This document shows, in pieces, positions 53,212-61,608 of a stretch of DNA of 64,000 bases. The position numbers and the translations under genes were made by a program. How positions within the stretch are numbered: the stretch's first letter is position 1; every line of letters starts with the position of its first letter. Below the pieces are notes generated by a model. The model was not told where the DNA came from. It saw nothing but the letters and a program-made list of their open reading frames with translations, and did not search any database. The stretch lies in NCBI GenBank assembly GCA_964482055.1, contig CAYZVX010000001.1, positions 68,042-132,041 on the forward strand, given 5' to 3'. This stretch comes from G020354085 sp964482055. Lineage in GTDB: Bacteria > Pseudomonadota > Gammaproteobacteria > Acidiferrobacterales > Sulfurifustaceae.

Positions 53212-53906
53212 CCGCGAGCGCCGCGCCCCGTCGGCCCCACCGAGCGCAAGGCCCGTCAGCCGCGCCTCCGGCCGGGAAGCCGTTTGACCCCGACTGCACC
53301 GCCTGCCCACGGCTGGCCCGCCACCTCGCGGCCGTGCGTGCGCGCCACCCGGACTATCACGCCCGACCGGTTCGCCCTTTTGGTGATCCCAAGGCGCGGC
53401 TGCTGATTGTCGGGCTCGCGCCGGGTCTGCACGGCGCCAACCGCACCGGCCGGCCGTTTACCGGGGACTATGCCGGCATTCTGCTCTACCAGACCTTGTT
53501 CGACCTCGGGTTCAGCAACCGGCCGCAGTCGGTTTCCGCCCGCGACCGCCTGCGGCTGCGCGATTGCCGCATCACCAACGCCGTGAAGTGCCTGCCGCCG
53601 GCCAACAAGCCGACACCCGAAGAGGTGGCGACCTGCAATGCCTACCTCGCCGCAGAGCTACAAGCGCTTTCCCCGGGCAGTGTGGTGGTGGCGCTCGGTG
53701 CCATCGCGCACCGCGCAACGCTGCGGGCGGCGGGGCTCAAGATGACCGCCTTGCGGTTTCGGCACGGCGCGCATTACCGGTTGCCCGGGCCGCTGCACCT
53801 GCTCGATTCCTACCATTGCAGCCGCTACAACACCCAGACACGCCGGCTCACGCCGGCCATGTTCGCGGCCGTCCTGCGCAAGGCCAGGCGCTTGCTGGCA
53901 AAATAG
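53208..53906 (+). CDS. Uracil-DNA glycosylase, family 5 (UdgB type)
   Basis: This iron-sulfur glycosylase removes uracil and other deaminated bases from DNA. Family 5 motifs are GLAPGLHGANRTGRPFTGDYAG, CLPPANKPTPEEVATC and DSYHCSRYNTQTRRLT. The first usual start is GTG 53334, but the N-terminal cluster Cys pair (DCTACPRLARHL) lies upstream of it in the same frame. No ATG, GTG or TTG precedes that pair, so I place the start at CTG 53208, which overlaps the speD stop as CTGA. This gives 232 residues. The start is an inference. Confidence 0.8.
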   Translation: MTASAAPRRPHRAQGPSAAPPAGKPFDPDCTACPRLARHLAAVRARHPDYHARPVRPFGDPKARLLIVGLAPGLHGANRTGRPFTGDYAGILLYQTLFDLGFSNRPQSVSARDRLRLRDCRITNAVKCLPPANKPTPEEVATCNAYLAAELQALSPGSVVVALGAIAHRATLRAAGLKMTALRFRHGAHYRLPGPLHLLDSYHCSRYNTQTRRLTPAMFAAVLRKARRLLAK

Positions 53907-53910
53907 CGGT

Positions 53911-55734
53911 ATGTCGCTGGAACACCGCACGCTCGTCCAAGGGCTGCCGAGCGGTCCGGGCATCTATCGGATGCTCGACGCCGCCGGCACGGTGCTGTAC
54001 GTCGGCAAGGCGCGCAGGCTGCGCAAGCGGGTGCAGTCCTACTTCCGTGCCACCGGGCTGTCGCCCAAGGTGCAAGCCATGATGCGGAACGTGGCGCACG
54101 TGGATGTCACCGTCACGCGCACCGAGGGCGAGGCGTTGTTGCTTGAGAACAACCTGATCAAGACCCTGCGGCCGCGCTACAACATTTTGCTGCGCGACGA
54201 CAAGAGTTATCCGTACATCTTCGTTTCCGAGCAGGAATTTCCGCGCCTCGGGTTTCATCGCGGCGCACGCCGCACCAAGGGTCGGTACTTCGGTCCGTAT
54301 CCTTCCGCGCGTGCCGTGCGCGAGAGCCTGAGCCTGCTGCAGAAGCTCTTCATGGTACGGCAGTGCGAGGATCCTTTCTTCAACAACCGCTCGCGCCCCT
54401 GCTTGCAGTACCAGATCAAGCGCTGCTCGGCGCCGTGCGTGGGCCTCATCTCGCCGGCACGCTACCAGCGAGACGTGCAACACGCGCTCATGTTTCTCGA
54501 GGGGCGCAGCGCGCGCGTGATCGAGGAGATGATCAAGGCCATGGAAGAGGCCTCCGCGCGCCAGGACTACGAGGCGGCGGCGCTGTATCGCGACCGCATC
54601 GCGACGCTGCGCCGCATCCAGGAACGCCAGTACGTAAGCACCGGCGAGGGCGAGGCCGACATCGTGGCAATTGCGACCGCGCAGGATACGGCCTGCATCA
54701 AGGTCAGCTACGTGCGCAGTGGCCTCAACGTGGGCGACAAGACCTTTTTCCTCAGAATCGGTGCGGCGGAGCGCGACAGCGATGTGCTCGGCGCCTTCCT
54801 CGCCCAGTACTATCTGGCGCAGTCTCATGCCGGCCGCCCACTTCCGCAGCGCATCTACGTCAACCAACTGGCGGCCGAACGCTCGCTGCTGCAAAGCGTC
54901 CTGAGCCAGCAGGCAGGAAAACGGATAACAATCTCACTCGCAAATCGCGGGACGCCACGGCGCTGGGCCGAGATGGCCGAGCTCAACGCTACCGACGCCC
55001 TGCGCCGCGAGCTGGCCGGTAAGGCCAGTCTGCATGAGCGGTTCGAGGCGCTGCGCACAGCGTTCGACCTCGATGAGACCCCGGCTCGCCTCGAGTGTTT
55101 CGACATCAGCCATACGCGCGGCGAGGCGACGGTGGCATCATGCGTGGTATTCGACCAGAGTGGCCCGGTCAAGTCGGCCTACCGGCGCTTCAATATCGAG
55201 GGCGTCGAACCGGGCGATGACTATGCCGCGCTTACGCAGGCCCTCACGCGACGCTACCGGCGCATTCAGGAAGGGGAGGGCATGCTACCCGATGTGCTGC
55301 TGATCGACGGTGGCAAGGGCCAGCTGCACGTCGCCGAACAGGTGCTACGGGAGCTGCAGATCGACGGGGTGCGAATCGTGGGTGTCGCCAAGGGGCGCGA
55401 GCGCCAGCCCGGCAGGGAACAGCTGTTCTTGTCCGGCGAGAAGGCCGCCACTATACTCGCGCCAGACTCTCCGGCGCTACATCTCATCCAACAGGTCCGC
55501 GACGAGGCGCACCGGTTCGCCATTACCGCGCATCGCGGGCGGCGCGCCAAGGCGCGTGTCACTTCTTCGCTGGAGCGCATCCCGGGCGTGGGCGACCGAC
55601 GCCGCCAGCGGCTTCTGCGCAGCTTCGGCGGCCTGCGCGAGGTGGCACGCGCAGGTGTCGAGGACATTGCGCGCGTCCCGGGTATCAGCCCGCAGCTTGC
55701 CCAGCGCATATACGACGCTTTACACGAACACTGA
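53911..55734 (+). CDS. uvrC: Excinuclease ABC subunit C
   Basis: This endonuclease makes both incisions in nucleotide excision repair. The GIY-YIG domain opens the protein (GPGIYRMLDAAGTVLYVGKARRLRKRVQSYF), a UVR motif lies near residue 205 (ARQDYEAAALYRDRIATLRRI), the RNase H-like half has ECFDISHTRGE and DGGKGQLH, and a helix-hairpin-helix pair ends it (IPGVGDRRRQRLLRSFGGL). It is 607 residues and complete. Confidence 0.97.
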   Translation: MSLEHRTLVQGLPSGPGIYRMLDAAGTVLYVGKARRLRKRVQSYFRATGLSPKVQAMMRNVAHVDVTVTRTEGEALLLENNLIKTLRPRYNILLRDDKSYPYIFVSEQEFPRLGFHRGARRTKGRYFGPYPSARAVRESLSLLQKLFMVRQCEDPFFNNRSRPCLQYQIKRCSAPCVGLISPARYQRDVQHALMFLEGRSARVIEEMIKAMEEASARQDYEAAALYRDRIATLRRIQERQYVSTGEGEADIVAIATAQDTACIKVSYVRSGLNVGDKTFFLRIGAAERDSDVLGAFLAQYYLAQSHAGRPLPQRIYVNQLAAERSLLQSVLSQQAGKRITISLANRGTPRRWAEMAELNATDALRRELAGKASLHERFEALRTAFDLDETPARLECFDISHTRGEATVASCVVFDQSGPVKSAYRRFNIEGVEPGDDYAALTQALTRRYRRIQEGEGMLPDVLLIDGGKGQLHVAEQVLRELQIDGVRIVGVAKGRERQPGREQLFLSGEKAATILAPDSPALHLIQQVRDEAHRFAITAHRGRRAKARVTSSLERIPGVGDRRRQRLLRSFGGLREVARAGVEDIARVPGISPQLAQRIYDALHEH

Positions 55735-55743
55735 CACCTGCGC

Positions 55744-56358
55744 GTGCCCTGGACGACCCCCAACCTGTTCACGCTGCTGCGGATCGCACTCATTCCGCTG
55801 TTCATCGCCGCATATTTCTGGCCGCACCGCTGGTCCAACGAGATCGCAACGGCGCTATTCATCATTGCCGGCCTCACCGACTGGCTCGACGGTTATCTCG
55901 CCCGACGTCTGCAGCAGCTCTCGCCATTCGGGGCCTTCCTCGATCCGGTGGCCGACAAGCTGATGGTCGCGGCCGCCTTGATTCTCCTTGCCGCGGACTG
56001 GCGGGTGACGCAACTGGTGCTGGATCAGCGCTTGTTCACCGTCATGGTGCTCGTGATCATGGGGCGCGAGATTGCGGTCTCGGCGCTTCGGGAGTGGATG
56101 GCGGAGGTGGGAAAGCGCGGGCATGTCGCGGTTTCGCTCGTGGGCAAATTCAAGACCACGAGTCAAATGATCGCCATCGGCATGCTGCTGTGGCGCGAAC
56201 CGCTCGGACCCGTGCCGGTTTTCCGGATCGGCGAAATCCTGCTCTATCTCGCGGCTGGGCTCACGCTCTGGTCCATGCTTACCTATCTGCGCGCCGCCTG
56301 GCCTAACCTGATCCAGCCGACGAAAGCCGCTGCCAAAGACCCGCCGGACGCCGCTTGA
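55744..56358 (+). CDS. pgsA: CDP-diacylglycerol-glycerol-3-phosphate 3-phosphatidyltransferase
   Basis: This inner-membrane enzyme makes phosphatidylglycerophosphate, the precursor of phosphatidylglycerol and cardiolipin. The CDP-alcohol phosphotransferase motif is complete (TDWLDGYLARRLQQLSPFGAFLDPVADK) and several membrane helices flank it. It starts with GTG. The order uvrC-pgsA-tRNA-Gly-tRNA-Cys-tRNA-Leu is the same as in E. coli. Confidence 0.95.
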   Translation: MPWTTPNLFTLLRIALIPLFIAAYFWPHRWSNEIATALFIIAGLTDWLDGYLARRLQQLSPFGAFLDPVADKLMVAAALILLAADWRVTQLVLDQRLFTVMVLVIMGREIAVSALREWMAEVGKRGHVAVSLVGKFKTTSQMIAIGMLLWREPLGPVPVFRIGEILLYLAAGLTLWSMLTYLRAAWPNLIQPTKAAAKDPPDAA

Positions 56359-56394
56359 TAGGTATCCAGACCATCCGTAGAATAGGCGTCCTTT

Positions 56395-56470
56395 GCGGGC
56401 ATAGCTCAGTTGGTAGAGCGCGACCTTGCCAAGGTCGAGGCCGTGGGTTCGAGCCCCATTGCCCGCTCCA
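56395..56470 (+). tRNA. tRNA-Gly (GCC)
   Basis: Cloverleaf with acceptor GCGGGCA/TGCCCGC, anticodon loop TTGCCAA (anticodon GCC), T arm GGGTTCGAGCCC, and CCA encoded. Confidence 0.96.
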
Positions 56471-56478
56471 GTACCCAC

Positions 56479-56499
56479 GGGGAAGACGCCGTCTTCCCC
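56479..56499 (+). other. Perfect hairpin between tRNA-Gly and tRNA-Cys
   Basis: GGGGAAGACG and CGTCTTCCCC form a 10-bp inverted repeat with one central base, followed by GTTTCTAT. It may be a processing signal or a weak terminator. Confidence 0.5.
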
Positions 56500-56522
56500 G
56501 TTTCTATCTCCGGGTCCCCCAC

Positions 56523-56596
56523 GGCTGGGTGGCAGAGTGGTCATGCAGCGGACTGCAAATCCGTGTACGCCGGTTCAATTCCGACCCCAGCCTCCA
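56523..56596 (+). tRNA. tRNA-Cys (GCA)
   Basis: Cloverleaf with acceptor GGCTGGG/CCCAGCC, anticodon loop CTGCAAA (anticodon GCA), T arm CCGGTTCAATTCCGA, and CCA encoded. Confidence 0.95.
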
Positions 56597-56642
56597 TTTT
56601 TTCCTCGCTGAGCGGTTCGACACATTCCAACGTGGTCATGAG

Positions 56643-56731
56643 GCCCGAGTGGCGGAATTGGTAGACGCAACGGACTTAAAATTCGTTGGAGGGAAACCTC
56701 CGTGCCGGTTCGATCCCGGCCTCGGGCACCA
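56643..56731 (+). tRNA. tRNA-Leu (TAA)
   Basis: Class II cloverleaf with acceptor GCCCGAG/CTCGGGC, anticodon loop CTTAAAA (anticodon TAA), a long variable arm (TGGAGGGAAACCTCC), and CCA encoded. The last 12 bases including ACCAT are repeated directly downstream. Confidence 0.95.
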
Positions 56732-56744
56732 TCTCGGGCACCAT
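56721..56744 (+). repeat. 12-bp tandem duplication at the 3' end of tRNA-Leu
   Basis: CTCGGGCACCAT occurs twice in a row, the first copy being the tRNA 3' end. It may be a slip or the scar of an integration at the tRNA. Confidence 0.7.
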
Positions 56745-56800
56745 CATGGCCCCGAGTCTCATCCGAAGAGAAAGGCATCATTGCCGCACCTGCCGCGTCA

Positions 56801-58252
56801 ATGACCCAGGTTTCTGCCATCCTTGCGCCTGAGCGCGCCGTGGCGCGTGTCCGCGCAGCGCTTGCTCCGCTGCTGTGGGCATACACCTACTTTGCGCTTG
56901 GCAACAGGCCGATGCCATTACACTTTTGGGTGTCGCTCGTCCTGTTCAGCGGCGCAGCGATCGCATTCATTTTCCTGGCAAGGGCCACGACCGTTCCGCC
57001 GCTCGTGCGCGCGGTTGCCGGTTCGCTGACCGATATTGCCGCGGCATCGTACCTGATGGTGCTGGCGGGCGAGGCCGGTGCAGCGCTTGTCACGATCTAC
57101 ATGGTGACGTGCCTGAACATTGGCCTGCAGCACGGCCGCCGAGCGCTCGCCATAGCGTCGCTTGCGGCCGTGGCCGGATTCGCCGTGGTCTGGAGCCAGA
57201 CAGACTATTGGCAGACACGACCCAGCGCAATGCTCGCTGTGGTTGCGACGTTTCTTGGCGCCGTGACTGTCACGGGGCTGTACGCGAGACGCCCGGGCTC
57301 CACCTTCGGTGCAACTGCCGCATCAGCCGAGACCAGCCAGGCGCCTCCTAGAGCATCGAGCCTGGAATCGATCGGTGCCGATGTGGCGGCGGCCGAACCC
57401 GCCGCAAAATACGTGGTCCATCGTGAAAGTCGCTCGTCACACCGTCGGTCACCAACACGGCAGAAGATACTGGTTGTCGACGACAATGCCACCAACAGAA
57501 TCATCACCGAGTCGATCCTCAACGCTGCCGGCCACGACACCGACGCCGTCGACAATGCACTAAGCGCCCTCGAACGCCTGGTCAGCGGACATTACCACCT
57601 TGCGGTGCTCGATATGCACATGCCGGACATGGGCGGCGTGGCGCTGTTGCGACGCTATCGGATCATGTCCCCGATAGACCGGGTGCCAATCTTGATGCTG
57701 ACAGCCAACGCGAGCTCGGAGGCGGCTCAGCAGGCCGCCGATGCCGGCGCCGACGGGTTTCTTACCAAGCCGGTGAGCGCGCGTTTGCTGGTCGCTACTG
57801 TCGAAAAGCTGCTCGCCGACAACGAAGCAGGCAGGCTGAGGCCCTTGAGCGCGCAGCCGTCGGAGGCCGACGGTCCGGCGGGCATCATCGACGCTGCCGT
57901 CATTCGGGAACTCCAAGGCGTTTGCGGCTCGCCCGAGGAGTTCTCTGGACTCGTGACGGCGTTTAGCGAGGAAGGCGCGGCGTTGCTGGAACAATTCGTC
58001 AAGGCAGTCGAATCGGGCGATCTCAAGTCGGGAACCGACAGTGCGCTCGCGCTGCGCGCCAGCGCCGTCAACTTCGGCGGGCTGGCGCTTGCCAACACCT
58101 GCGAATGGGCCAGCCAGCTTACCGAGCCGCAGTTTCGCGACAAGGGCCAAGAGGCCGTCGAGCAGGTAAGGTCGAGCTTCGAAGCCACCGTCAGACAGCT
58201 CAACAGGCTCGTGGAAAACGCACGAGGCCAGAAGCCAACGCCCCTGGCTTGA
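56801..58252 (+). CDS. RpfC-like membrane protein with REC and degenerate HPt domain, no kinase
   Basis: This 483-residue protein has about five N-terminal membrane helices (residues 20-160) of the RpfC input type, a response-regulator domain at about 222-335 (DD 227-228, Asp271 in AVLDMHMPDM, Lys323 in TKPVS), and a C-terminal HPt-like helical domain (about 365-475). No histidine kinase lies between. In the HPt motif the phospho-accepting His is replaced: SALALRASAVNFGG has Leu (about 416) where AHxLKG is expected. It may receive phosphate from another kinase at Asp271 only. It is the first gene after the tRNA cluster. Confidence 0.78.
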   Translation: MTQVSAILAPERAVARVRAALAPLLWAYTYFALGNRPMPLHFWVSLVLFSGAAIAFIFLARATTVPPLVRAVAGSLTDIAAASYLMVLAGEAGAALVTIYMVTCLNIGLQHGRRALAIASLAAVAGFAVVWSQTDYWQTRPSAMLAVVATFLGAVTVTGLYARRPGSTFGATAASAETSQAPPRASSLESIGADVAAAEPAAKYVVHRESRSSHRRSPTRQKILVVDDNATNRIITESILNAAGHDTDAVDNALSALERLVSGHYHLAVLDMHMPDMGGVALLRRYRIMSPIDRVPILMLTANASSEAAQQAADAGADGFLTKPVSARLLVATVEKLLADNEAGRLRPLSAQPSEADGPAGIIDAAVIRELQGVCGSPEEFSGLVTAFSEEGAALLEQFVKAVESGDLKSGTDSALALRASAVNFGGLALANTCEWASQLTEPQFRDKGQEAVEQVRSSFEATVRQLNRLVENARGQKPTPLA

Positions 58253-58343
58253 ACGCCAATCGCGTCACAACTGATTGATTCGGTTCATTCGAATCGAGCA
58301 ACTTTCCTGCCCGGTGTGGCGCAGACCAGGCTGTCGGTGCAGC

Positions 58344-59711
58344 TCAAGTGTTGCCATAGCGGCGCAACACGATGGCAGCGTTGTGGCCACCAAATGCAAA
58401 TGACTGCGACAGGCCGACGGTAAGGTCCGCCTTTGCGACGTCACGGACAAAATTCAGGTCGCGAACTGGCGACTGCAGATTCTTGCAGACGTGCGTCGTT
58501 CCTTCACGCAGGGTCAACGCTGTGACCACGGCCTCGATGGCACCGGAAGCGCCGATGGCGTGACCGATAAGCGACTTGGTGGCATTGACCAGCGGCCGCC
58601 GGCCAAACACACGCTCGATGACCTCGGCCTCCGTCTTGTCGTTGTTCTCCGTACCCGTGCCGTGGGCGTTAACGTAGTCGACTTCGGCGGGCGTGACGCC
58701 GGCCTTGTCCAGGGCAGCGCGGATCATGCGCTCGATCTGCACGCCGCCGGGCGCGAGGCTCATGATCGAGTGCGCATCGAATGTCTCGGCATATCCCGCG
58801 ACCTCGGCCATTATCGTTGCGCCGCGCCGGCGTGCGTGCTCAAGCTCTTCCAGCACCAACACGGCGGCTCCGCCCTGGCTGAAGAGAAAGCCTGAGCGAT
58901 TTCGATCGAAAGGCCGGTTCGCCTTGGCAGGGTCATCGTAATTTCGCGCCAGCGTTCCCGCTACGTCGAAGCCGCGAAAGATATGCCCGTGCTCGTCGTA
59001 CAGGTATTCGGAGCCGCCTGTCAGGGCGATCGTGACGCGCCCGTCGCGCACGGCCTCATAACCATTGCCGACGGCCACCGTTCCGGCCGCGCAGGCCACA
59101 CAGTAGGTCTTGTTAGGACCCGTCAGCGAGAACTTGATTCCGACCGCCGCGGATGGGGCGTTCGGCATGAGCATCGACACTACGAAGGGATGGTATCGTC
59201 GTCCGTGCACCAGCAGCGCGCGGAGGCCATTCAGTTTTGGGTCGTTAGCTTCCGCATGTGCTTGCGCGTAGGCGTCCAGGGCTTCGCGGGCCGGCTTGAA
59301 AAGGTGGTAAACGTGGTTATCCAGAAAGCTGTGGGCGCCGCCGATTCCTGTACCGAAGTACACGCCGACCTGCGTCGCGTCGAGACCGGAGACCGTGAAG
59401 GCGCGCGAGCCAGCTCCGGCAGGATCAAGGGCAAATCCGGCGCGCGTCAACGCTTCATGAGTCGCCCCCAGTGCCAGCACCGTCACGGGATCGAGCTGCA
59501 GCTGCTCCGCACGCGACACACCGAATGACTCGGCGTTGAGCTCGGGGAGAGGGGCCCAGATGCGGGAGTGGAGATCCGCGTAGCGGAGCCAGAGCTCAGG
59601 AACCGGGGCAACCGCCGATTTGCCTGCAAGACAGGATCGCCAAAAGTCCTCCAGGCCAATACCGATGGGGCTGATAACGCCAGCCCCGGTGATGACCACC
59701 CGACGGCTCAT
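58344..59711 (-). CDS. Beta-ketoacyl-ACP synthase (FabF-like)
   Basis: This 455-residue condensing enzyme has the KAS II triad: Cys207 in VACAAG, His350 in NAHGTGT, His384 in SLIGHAIGASG, with Lys379 also kept. It should elongate an acyl chain on an ACP by malonyl decarboxylation. Compared with housekeeping FabF (about 410) it carries an insert at residues about 130-175. It overlaps the ACP gene by 4 bases, so it probably uses that ACP. Absence of fabG/fabZ genes beside it points to a specialised pathway relying on host enzymes. Confidence 0.9.
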   Translation of the reverse strand: MSRRVVITGAGVISPIGIGLEDFWRSCLAGKSAVAPVPELWLRYADLHSRIWAPLPELNAESFGVSRAEQLQLDPVTVLALGATHEALTRAGFALDPAGAGSRAFTVSGLDATQVGVYFGTGIGGAHSFLDNHVYHLFKPAREALDAYAQAHAEANDPKLNGLRALLVHGRRYHPFVVSMLMPNAPSAAVGIKFSLTGPNKTYCVACAAGTVAVGNGYEAVRDGRVTIALTGGSEYLYDEHGHIFRGFDVAGTLARNYDDPAKANRPFDRNRSGFLFSQGGAAVLVLEELEHARRRGATIMAEVAGYAETFDAHSIMSLAPGGVQIERMIRAALDKAGVTPAEVDYVNAHGTGTENNDKTEAEVIERVFGRRPLVNATKSLIGHAIGASGAIEAVVTALTLREGTTHVCKNLQSPVRDLNFVRDVAKADLTVGLSQSFAFGGHNAAIVLRRYGNT

Positions 59712-59965
59712 GCCGCGGCGGTTTCTTGCATCTTCTTTTCGATGAACGTTACGACGTCTTTAATGGTGTCAAGCATCGTCACCTCTTCGGGAGGAATCGT
59801 TCGCTTGAATTCGTCCTCCAGCACGATGAATAACGTCATCTGCTGAAGCGAGTCCAGATTCAGATCGCCGCGCAGGGAAGCATCGAGCTGTATGTCTCCT
59901 TCCTTCTTGTTAAGAACTTCGGCGACAACCTTGAGTACGCGTTGCTGAACATCGTTTTGCGTCAT
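59708..59965 (-). CDS. Acyl carrier protein
   Basis: This 85-residue protein has the phosphopantetheine attachment site LNLDSLQQM (Ser39) and the family helices (DVQQRVLKVVAEVLNKKEG, EDEFKRTIPPEEVTMLDTIKDVV). Unlike housekeeping AcpP it has Gln-Gln after DSL rather than DSLDTVE. It sits between the radical SAM and ketosynthase genes and overlaps the latter. ATG 59965 was chosen; an upstream start at 59989 is open. Confidence 0.92.
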   Translation of the reverse strand: MTQNDVQQRVLKVVAEVLNKKEGDIQLDASLRGDLNLDSLQQMTLFIVLEDEFKRTIPPEEVTMLDTIKDVVTFIEKKMQETAAA

Positions 59966-60031
59966 GAGTCCACTCGACCTGTGAATCACTACGGTTGTGA
60001 AGATGCTGAAGAATGCTCGCGATACTGGCGC

Positions 60032-61558
60032 TTATGGCTGTGGGCGCAGTTCAATTCGCTGGGCACGCCAGTCGGCAGAGCGGTTGACCGCCTCGTCATG
60101 TGGAGTAAGTTGAAGATTGTCTGGCAGCGGCGCGAGGTTGAACCCGTAGAGACCGCTGCGGAGACCGGCATAGTCGCTTACGCCGTCAAGCCGCACTCGG
60201 TCGATTCCGCCGGACATCGGGTGCATCTTTTGCGCCGCCATATAGCGACTAAAGATTGCCCCACGCCTGTCTTCCTCCGAAAGCCCTCCTGACCTCAACA
60301 GAAATCCATAGTATTTTACGTAGCACTGATAGAGGAGTTCCTCAAGCTCATCGGGCGACAAGTGCGGATGATTCCATGTTAGGTGCGTTGTATCGAAGTT
60401 ATCGAGATTGCTCTCCTTTAACAGGCCAGCACGGCGATACTCGTCATACTGTTCTGTGCCAGGAATAGGTGTCAAAATATAAAAAGAGGCTGCCTTTGGA
60501 CGCAGAGTCTTGAGGATGTCAAGATGATTGCTTATCTGAGTCTCATCGTCATCAGGAAAACCAATAATGTTTGAAAAATGTGTCCGGATGCCGGATTCAG
60601 TACACATGCGTACTATCTCAGCGTACTGTTCAGGATAGTTGTGAAATTTTTTCGCTGCCTTCAGCGTTTTGCGATTGAACGACTCCACACCAACGAACAT
60701 TTCAAAGCACCCAGCCCGGCCAAGCAGCTCCACAAGTTGCGGATCCTTTGCGACCTGGCTGTCACATTGACAAAAAAACCGCAGACCAAGTCGTTCGTCG
60801 ATCATCGCCTCTAAGAGTGGCCGCACGCTGGGAAACTTGTTGAAGTTATCGGATACAAACATAATCATCTGTACGCCCGCCCTTCTTGCGAGCCTAAGAC
60901 TTGCGAGCGTGCTCTCGATGGCTGGACTTCGAACCTGCCTGCCAGAAATTTTGATAACTGAACAGTAGTTGCATCGGTAGGGACAACCGCGCACTGGGTA
61001 TAAGCCAAGCATTGGCATCCAATAGCGGTCGAGATCGGTAGTAGTCGGTGGACTAACGACAACGCTTGGCAATTGCTCTGCCCACCGTTGAGCCACACCA
61101 TACAGCGGTTTTAACTCGCCTCTTGTCGCGTCACGTAGTATTTCAAGCCAGACCACTTCGGCCTCCGCCACCGCAAAGCTCACTCCTTTGTTTTGCACTG
61201 CGCTCGTGTCGCAGGTCATCGGATGCGGACCTCCGATAACACACAAACATACACCGTGTGCGCGCGCGTAGGCAGCAAGATCAAGGGCCCGATGGAACTG
61301 ATGCGATTGCACGCCTACCAGGGCAAGCAGTGTCGAAGCCTCAGGATCGAGATGTAATGACCGCAGATAGCTCAGATCCTGTTGCACGTATTCGTCAATG
61401 ACATGAACTGTGACAGCGACATCTTCGATTTCGTGCGGTGTCAGGCTGACAATATGGTAGAGCGTCGCATTCGGCATAAACCCCTTCTTGAAACGTTCGA
61501 CGCTACCGTCCGGTCGGTATTTGCTCGGTTTCACCAAGACAACCTTGAGATGCTTCAT
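60032..61558 (-). CDS. B12-binding radical SAM protein
   Basis: This 508-residue protein has an N-terminal cobalamin-binding-like domain (residues about 60-150, with CVIGGPHPMTCD) and a radical SAM core. The cluster motif is RGCPYRCNYCS (Cys192, 196, 199). Family members methylate or rearrange unreactive carbons, or modify lipids. The gene is AT-richer than its surroundings, suggesting transfer. It is followed by ACP and ketosynthase genes on the same strand. ATG 61558 lies inside the target duplication of the insertion sequence, whose end is 6 bases upstream, so the original RBS has been displaced. Confidence 0.88.
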   Translation of the reverse strand: MKHLKVVLVKPSKYRPDGSVERFKKGFMPNATLYHIVSLTPHEIEDVAVTVHVIDEYVQQDLSYLRSLHLDPEASTLLALVGVQSHQFHRALDLAAYARAHGVCLCVIGGPHPMTCDTSAVQNKGVSFAVAEAEVVWLEILRDATRGELKPLYGVAQRWAEQLPSVVVSPPTTTDLDRYWMPMLGLYPVRGCPYRCNYCSVIKISGRQVRSPAIESTLASLRLARRAGVQMIMFVSDNFNKFPSVRPLLEAMIDERLGLRFFCQCDSQVAKDPQLVELLGRAGCFEMFVGVESFNRKTLKAAKKFHNYPEQYAEIVRMCTESGIRTHFSNIIGFPDDDETQISNHLDILKTLRPKAASFYILTPIPGTEQYDEYRRAGLLKESNLDNFDTTHLTWNHPHLSPDELEELLYQCYVKYYGFLLRSGGLSEEDRRGAIFSRYMAAQKMHPMSGGIDRVRLDGVSDYAGLRSGLYGFNLAPLPDNLQLTPHDEAVNRSADWRAQRIELRPQP

Positions 61559-61564
61559 TTTTGT
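61557..61564. repeat. 8-bp target site duplication, left
   Basis: ATTTTTGT, identical to 62950-62957, flanks the insertion sequence. Confidence 0.95.
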
Positions 61565-61588
61565 GGGTCTTCGCGTAATCGTGTGGGT
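61565..61588 (+). repeat. IS inverted repeat, left end
   Basis: Starts GGGTCTTCGCGTAATC; 20 of 24 bases match the other end in inverted orientation. Confidence 0.88.
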
Positions 61589-61608
61589 AAATTCTGCCCG
61601 TTTCTTGA

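Noticed and set aside
53848..54894. 348-codon frame antisense to uvrC
   Set aside because: uvrC is complete and conserved; the antisense product has no recognisable domain.
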